This document shows positions 60,186 through 64,000 of a DNA stretch of 64,000 bases, piece by piece (the stretch's first letter is position 1; each line of letters opens with the position of its first letter). The notes under the pieces were generated by a model. It worked only from the letters and a program-made list of their open reading frames with translations. It was not told where the DNA came from and did no database searches. Source of the DNA: Actinoplanes auranticolor. Its GTDB lineage: Bacteria; Actinomycetota; Actinomycetes; Mycobacteriales; Micromonosporaceae. The stretch covers positions 62,001-126,000 of the forward strand of contig NZ_BOQL01000049.1 in NCBI RefSeq assembly GCF_018332655.1. The letters are read 5' to 3'. A program made the position numbers and the translations under genes.

Positions 60186-60288
60186 CGCTGCACCTCCTGT
60201 GGCCGGGCGGACACGGACCGGGTGGTGCACAGACGTACGGTCACCATCTTCGCTGACCCTTCGGCTCGGGGATGTTCCTTATCGTCCT

Positions 60289-60315
60289 GTACCCCCGGCG
60301 AAGGGCTGCGGAAAC
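60289..60315 (-). promoter_or_regulatory. GTTT-N17-GGGTAC promoter motif for the hibernation factor (SigB/SigF type)
   Basis: On the minus strand GTTT (60315-60312) and GGGTAC (60294-60289) are 17 bases apart; shifting the -10 by one gives GGGGTA at N16. It lies about 105 bases before ATG 60185. Hibernation factors are typical targets of general-stress sigma factors. Confidence 0.4.
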
Positions 60316-60342
60316 GGACGAGGCGCTCGAATCACCTTCGCG

Positions 60343-60888
60343 TCAGCGCTGCGGCGGCGTCCGGCGGATCGAGTGGACCTTGGCCGGGACCGGTTCCTCC
60401 CCCGTCGCCACGCGCATGCCGTTGAGGTAGCCGTCGGTTTCGCGCTGCTCGCCGTACTCCTCGGTCAGCTCCGCGATGCGCTCCTCGAGCACGTGCAGCT
60501 CCCGCTCGCGGTCGGCCGCGAGCTGCGTCCGCAGCTCGGCGAGGATCTCGTCGAACTGCCGCCCGTCGGTCACCGGGCCGTCGCGCAGCTGGTCGATCCG
60601 GCGCAGGATCTGGTCGCGGGAGAACGCCACCACGACCGCGAGCCAGGCCAGCACGAACAGTCCGGTGATCACGGGAAAGACCGCGAGCGACGTCAGCGGG
60701 GGCGGCGAGGGCATGCCGCCGGGCGGGGGTGGTGGCGGATGCCCGGGCGGCATCCCGACGATCACGGTGATGATGAGCGCGCCGGTGGCAGCCACCGCCG
60801 CGAGCAGGGAACCGAGCAGCAGTTTGCTCAGCTGGAGATGCAGTCCGCCCACGGTGGACCCCTGATCGGCGCGGGCCCGCTCAGTCAT
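60343..60888 (-). CDS. two-helix membrane protein of unknown function
   Basis: 181 residues from ATG 60888. Two transmembrane helices (LLLGSLLAAVAATGALIITVIVG and LAVFPVITGLFVLAWLAVVVAF) are joined by a Pro-rich loop (PPGHPPPPPPGGMPSPPP). A cytoplasmic coiled coil of acidic and basic residues follows (DEILAELRTQLAADRERELHVLEERIAELTEEY), then a tail. No family recognised. It is followed on the same strand by the hibernation factor gene, 158 bases away. Confidence 0.72.
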   Translation of the reverse strand: MTERARADQGSTVGGLHLQLSKLLLGSLLAAVAATGALIITVIVGMPPGHPPPPPPGGMPSPPPLTSLAVFPVITGLFVLAWLAVVVAFSRDQILRRIDQLRDGPVTDGRQFDEILAELRTQLAADRERELHVLEERIAELTEEYGEQRETDGYLNGMRVATGEEPVPAKVHSIRRTPPQR

Positions 60889-60947
60889 GGTCCGAGATTA
60901 CGGACATCCGCTCCCCGGCGCGACACCCGGCAAGCTGATCGTGACGG

Positions 60948-61352
60948 TCACGCCGACCGGCGGCGGCGCAGGACCTTGCGGTACGGGTCGAGCATCCGGT
61001 CGAGCACCGCCTCCAGCGCCTTGCGGTCGGCCTCCGGAACGGGTGAATCCGGGGCGAGGATCCGGCCCAGCTCGTGCACGATCGGATGGGTGACCGGCGG
61101 CGCCGGCGGAGGCCCGCCGACCCGGTCGGGGTACGCGGCCACCACGATCTCGTTGATGCTGCGGCCCAGCACGGGCGCGATCCGTTCGATGGATCTGATG
61201 GTGGGCCGCTGCTCACCGCTGAGCCAGCGCAGCACGACCGAGGGATCGGTGCCGGCCGCCCGGGCGAAGTGGGTCGGAGTCGGGAACCGCGCAGCCTGGA
61301 TCGCTTCCTTGAGGTAGCCGCCGAAGCCCGCCTCCGGCGTGGAAGGCGTCAC
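60948..61352 (-). CDS. XRE-like helix-turn-helix protein
   Basis: 134 residues from GTG 61352 (the frame is open further upstream). The helix-turn-helix is GGYLKEAIQAARFPTPTHFARAAGTDPSVVLRWLSGEQRPTIRSIERIAPVL, a Cro/C1-type domain. The C-terminal half is acidic then Arg-rich. It is divergent from a small membrane protein gene; a palindrome TTGGTTA-GA-TAACCAA with an additional half-site lies in between. It probably regulates itself and the divergent gene (inference). Confidence 0.82.
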   Translation of the reverse strand: MTPSTPEAGFGGYLKEAIQAARFPTPTHFARAAGTDPSVVLRWLSGEQRPTIRSIERIAPVLGRSINEIVVAAYPDRVGGPPPAPPVTHPIVHELGRILAPDSPVPEADRKALEAVLDRMLDPYRKVLRRRRSA

Positions 61353-61435
61353 GGGCCAAGGATAGGCCCCGTCCGATCGATACCGGCCTCCTCGGCTCGG
61401 GCAATTGGTTGAAAACACATGCACTGCTACCGTCA

Positions 61436-61451
61436 TTGGTTAGATAACCAA
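61436..61451. promoter_or_regulatory. palindrome TTGGTTA-GA-TAACCAA (candidate operator of the XRE protein)
   Basis: A perfect 16-base palindrome, with an additional TTGGTTGA half-site at about 61405, in the 132-base divergent gap between the XRE gene and the small membrane-protein gene. The region is clearly lower in G+C than its flanks. Confidence 0.6.
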
Positions 61452-61484
61452 CGGCTCGGGCGTGGAGCGGAAGGTCGTGGCGGG

Positions 61485-61820
61485 ATGACGCAAACAATGA
61501 TCCTGATGGGCGTACTGGCGATCTGCGCCGTCTCGGGCGCACTGCTGACCTACCGGCCGGGATGGACGCGCGGCCCGGACGAGCCGGCCGGCAGCTACAC
61601 CCCGCCGCCCCCGCCGGTCCCCAGCCCGGCACCCGCCGCGACAGCACCGGCCCTGCCGCCGGCGACCACTGTGGCCCCGGGCAAGCCCTCGCAGCCCGTG
61701 TTCTCCGTCGCACCGCCGGCGCCGGTCGCGGCCGCCCCGGTCGCCGCGTCCCCCGCCCGGCGCAGCCGCAACAACGGATTCGACCGCTTCGCGCCGCGCG
61801 CGGCCCGCACCCGCGCCTGA
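61485..61820 (+). CDS. small Pro/Ala-rich single-pass membrane protein
   Basis: 111 residues from ATG 61485; GGAAGG lies about 10 bases upstream. It starts with a hydrophobic helix (MILMGVLAICAVSGALL), followed by a Pro/Ala/Thr-rich external or linker segment and a basic C terminus (ARRSRNNGFDRFAPRAARTRA). No family recognised. It is divergent from the XRE gene with a palindrome between, and precedes NDH-2 by 101 bases. Confidence 0.65.
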   Translation: MTQTMILMGVLAICAVSGALLTYRPGWTRGPDEPAGSYTPPPPPVPSPAPAATAPALPPATTVAPGKPSQPVFSVAPPAPVAAAPVAASPARRSRNNGFDRFAPRAARTRA

Positions 61821-61921
61821 TCCACCCCCTCCCCCGGGGTTCCGCAGATCACAGGGCTGCGGGCCGCCCGGCGGGCAGGCGCCACCCGTCCCCGGTGTTG
61901 TACCGGAGGAAAGGTGGGAAC

Positions 61922-63310
61922 ATGTCAGGAACGACGAACAGGCACCGGGTAGTCATCGTCGGAGCGGGGTTCGGCGGTCTCTTCGCCGCCAAGGCGCTGC
62001 GGCACGCCGACGTGGACGTGACCCTGATCAACGGTACGACGTACCACCTCTTCCAGCCGCTGCTCTATCAGGTCGCGACCGGGATCCTGTCCGAGGGCGA
62101 GGTGGCGCCGCCGATCCGCGAGATCCTGCGCAGGCAGCGCAACGTGGACGTGCGGCTCGGCCGGGTCCGCGACGTGGACGTCGAGGCGAAGACCGTCGAC
62201 GTGGCCGGCCCGGGAGTCTCCTACACCGTCGGCTACGACACGCTGATCTTCGCGGCCGGCTCCTCGCAGTCCTACTTCGGCAACGACGGCTTCGCCGAGG
62301 ACGCCCCCGGCATGAAGAGCGTGGACGACGCCCTGGAGCTGCGCGCCCGGATCTTCCACGCGTTCGAGATCGCCGACCTGCAGACCGACCCGGCCGACAT
62401 CGAACGCTGGATGACGTTCGTGATCGTCGGTGCCGGCCCGACCGGCACCGAGATGGCCGGCCAGATCGCCGAGCTGGCCCACCGCACCCTGCCGGGTCAG
62501 TACAAGCACATCGACCCGCACCGGGCCCGCGTGGTCCTGGTCGACGCGGTGGGCGCGGTCCTCAACACCTTCGGCGACCGGCTCTCCACCCGCGCCCTGC
62601 GCGAGCTGCACCAGCTCGGCGTGGAGGTGGAGCTGAACACCAAGGTCGTCGACGTCGACCCGACGGGCATCGAGGTCGAGACCGTACGCGGTCCCGAGCG
62701 CATCCCCGCGATGACCAAGGTCTGGGCCGCCGGGGTGTCCGCACCGCCGCTGGCCCGCCGGCTGGCCGAGGTCACGGGCGCGCGGACCGACCGCGCCGGG
62801 CGCATCCACGTCGAGCCGGACGGCACCGTCCCGGGCCACCCGGAGATCTTCGTGGTCGGCGACCTGATGGCGCTGGCGGGCGACGACGGCCGGCAGCTCC
62901 CCGGGGTCGCGCAGGTGGCCATCCAGAGCGGACGGCACGCGGCCGGCCAGATCAAGCGCCGCCTCGCGGGCCGGCCGGCCGGTCAGCCGTTCCACTACTT
63001 CGACAAGGGCAGCCTGGCGGTGATCTCCCGCTTCTCGGCGGTGGCGAGCATCGGCGGGCTGCGGCTGTCGGGCTTCCCGGCCTGGCTGATCTGGCTGGTG
63101 GTGCACCTGTTCTACCTGGTCGGCTTCAAGAACCGGGTGTCGGCGGTCCTGCACTGGGCGGTCAGCTTCCTGGGCCGCGGCTGCCCGGAACGGGTGACCA
63201 CCCTGCAGCAGGTCCACGCCCGCACCGCGATGCGCCAGTACGGCGATCCCTTCGCACCCGCCCCGGACACCTACACCGGCTCCCGGACCCCGGTCACCTC
63301 CGGCGGTTAG
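61922..63310 (+). CDS. ndh: type II NADH dehydrogenase (NDH-2)
   Basis: 462 residues from ATG 61922, with GGAGG upstream. FAD-binding start HRVVIVGAGFGGLFAAKAL, then LFQPLLYQVATGILSEGEVAPPIR, the NADH-binding VIVGAGPTGTEMAGQIAEL and the second FAD motif IFVVGDLMAL. The C terminus has the membrane-associating helices (WLIWLVVHLFYLVGFKNRVSAVLHWAVSFL). It oxidises NADH and reduces menaquinone at the inner membrane face without pumping protons. Length and motifs are standard. Confidence 0.94.
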   Translation: MSGTTNRHRVVIVGAGFGGLFAAKALRHADVDVTLINGTTYHLFQPLLYQVATGILSEGEVAPPIREILRRQRNVDVRLGRVRDVDVEAKTVDVAGPGVSYTVGYDTLIFAAGSSQSYFGNDGFAEDAPGMKSVDDALELRARIFHAFEIADLQTDPADIERWMTFVIVGAGPTGTEMAGQIAELAHRTLPGQYKHIDPHRARVVLVDAVGAVLNTFGDRLSTRALRELHQLGVEVELNTKVVDVDPTGIEVETVRGPERIPAMTKVWAAGVSAPPLARRLAEVTGARTDRAGRIHVEPDGTVPGHPEIFVVGDLMALAGDDGRQLPGVAQVAIQSGRHAAGQIKRRLAGRPAGQPFHYFDKGSLAVISRFSAVASIGGLRLSGFPAWLIWLVVHLFYLVGFKNRVSAVLHWAVSFLGRGCPERVTTLQQVHARTAMRQYGDPFAPAPDTYTGSRTPVTSGG

Positions 63311-63347
63311 GGTCGGCTTCTCGGTCGGGCGGAGGACGGCGGCAGGT

Positions 63348-64000
63348 ATGCGGGTGGCGATGGTCAGCGCCGCTGCTCGGGCCGGGCGGGTGAACGAGGA
63401 TTTCGCCGGCGCCGTACCGATGGCCGCGGTCCTGGTCGACGGGGCCGGGATCCCCGGCGCCGGAGCGCTCTGCCGGCACGGCGTCGTCTGGTACGCCGCG
63501 CGCCTGGGCGGCAGCCTGCTCAGCCTGCTGGCAGTGAGGCCGGACACCGGCCTCAGGACGCTGCTCGCCCAGGCCATCGGGCAGGTGACGGACGATCACC
63601 GGGACACCTGTGACGTCGCCGCCCGGCTCAGCCCGTCGGCGGCCGTGGCCGTCCTGCGGGTGTCCGGCGGCCGGGCCGACTACCTGGTGCTGGGTGACGC
63701 GACCGTGGTGCTGGACCGGGCGGCCGGTACGCCGCTCGTCGTCAACGATTCCCGCGAGGTGGTGATCAGCCGGTCGTACCTGCCCGCGCTCGCGGCCGCC
63801 GGTGCGGACACCGACGAGTACCGGCGGGTCCTGGCCGACCTGCGCAGCCATCGCAACGAGCCGGGCGGCTTCTGGGTGGCCAAGGACGACCCGCGCGCGG
63901 CGGACGAGGCGCTCACCGGCAGCTGCCCGGTCGCCGAGCTCACCAGCGCGGCTCTGCTCAGCAACGGCGCCGCCCGGATCGTGGACGAGTTCGCTCTGGC
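63348..64000 (+). CDS. PP2C-like phosphatase-domain protein, 3' end outside the window
   Basis: The frame from ATG 63348 (GGAGG 12 bases upstream) stays open for 217 codons to the window edge. It reads VAMVSAAARAGRVNEDFAGA, then VLVDGAGIPGAGALCRHGVVWYAARLGGSLL, with NEDF and DGAG in the positions of the PP2C metal-binding Asp/Glu motifs. Later comes LVLGDATVVLDRAAG, then an EFxL-type tail. The resemblance is to divergent actinobacterial PP2C-fold proteins rather than to classical PstP. The function is uncertain because the end is missing. Confidence 0.65.
   Translation, partial: MRVAMVSAAARAGRVNEDFAGAVPMAAVLVDGAGIPGAGALCRHGVVWYAARLGGSLLSLLAVRPDTGLRTLLAQAIGQVTDDHRDTCDVAARLSPSAAVAVLRVSGGRADYLVLGDATVVLDRAAGTPLVVNDSREVVISRSYLPALAAAGADTDEYRRVLADLRSHRNEPGGFWVAKDDPRAADEALTGSCPVAELTSAALLSNGAARIVDEFAL

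Overview
The window is high-GC chromosomal DNA of an actinomycete: about 70% G+C by eye, many GTG and some TTG starts, several apparently leaderless genes and very few T-rich stretches. The gene order fasR-fabD-fabH-acpP-fabF, a DUF3145 gene, and a MoxR/DUF58/DUF4129/DUF4350/SpoIIM/RDD neighbourhood (as in Mycobacterium tuberculosis Rv3690-Rv3695) are typical of Actinobacteria. A chemotaxis receptor argues against Streptomyces and favours a motile-spored family such as Micromonosporaceae (Actinoplanes-like). That placement is inference. No prophage, insertion sequence, CRISPR, rRNA or tRNA gene was recognised.

Layout. 1-4100: 3' end of gltX, a secreted membrane-anchored protein, a sigma-factor-like/membrane-protein pair and a TetR regulator. 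4139-9181: the type II fatty-acid synthase operon (FasR, FabD, FabH, AcpP, FabF), followed by a decayed acyl-CoA carboxylase beta subunit. 10508-18585: oxidoreductase with divergent AraC regulator, GH3 lipoprotein, DUF3145, carbonic anhydrase, alpha/beta hydrolase and an ArsR/SRPBCC pair. 18744-26123: HelD-type helicase, beta-propeller protein, cation efflux transporter, O-methyltransferase, PfkB kinase and SurE. 26291-32675: two Ser/Thr kinases flanking a STAS protein, a membrane protein and a YdeI-like protein, then a proline-rich membrane protein. 32791-42812: 5'-nucleotidase-like enzyme and the MoxR/DUF58 cluster. 42816-50219: argS, fused DhaK-DhaL, tyrosine-phosphatase-like protein, an MCP with a PilZ domain and an oxoamine synthase. 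50223-64000: methyltransferase, large LuxR (LAL) regulator, GAF-EAL protein, aminoglycoside-phosphotransferase-like protein, WYL regulator with divergent VOC protein, rRNA-methylase-like protein, an aldehyde dehydrogenase pseudogene, hibernation factor, XRE regulator, NDH-2 and the start of a PP2C-like gene.

The most unusual signal is a set of intergenic tandem arrays, mostly with a 26-28 bp period, at fabF, the AraC gene, the carbonic anhydrase gene and a Ser/Thr kinase gene, plus a 68-bp duplication at the SRPBCC gene. In each case the unit resembles the last codons and stop of the adjacent gene, as if gene 3' ends had been repeatedly copied in tandem. I do not know of a description of this pattern.

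Other notable points are a FabD with a biotin-carrier-like C-terminal domain that lacks the modifiable lysine, a kinase with a His-rich insertion in place of its activation segment, candidate SigB/SigF-type promoters in front of the STAS, membrane-protein, hibernation-factor and oxoamine-synthase genes, and several clear regulator palindromes.
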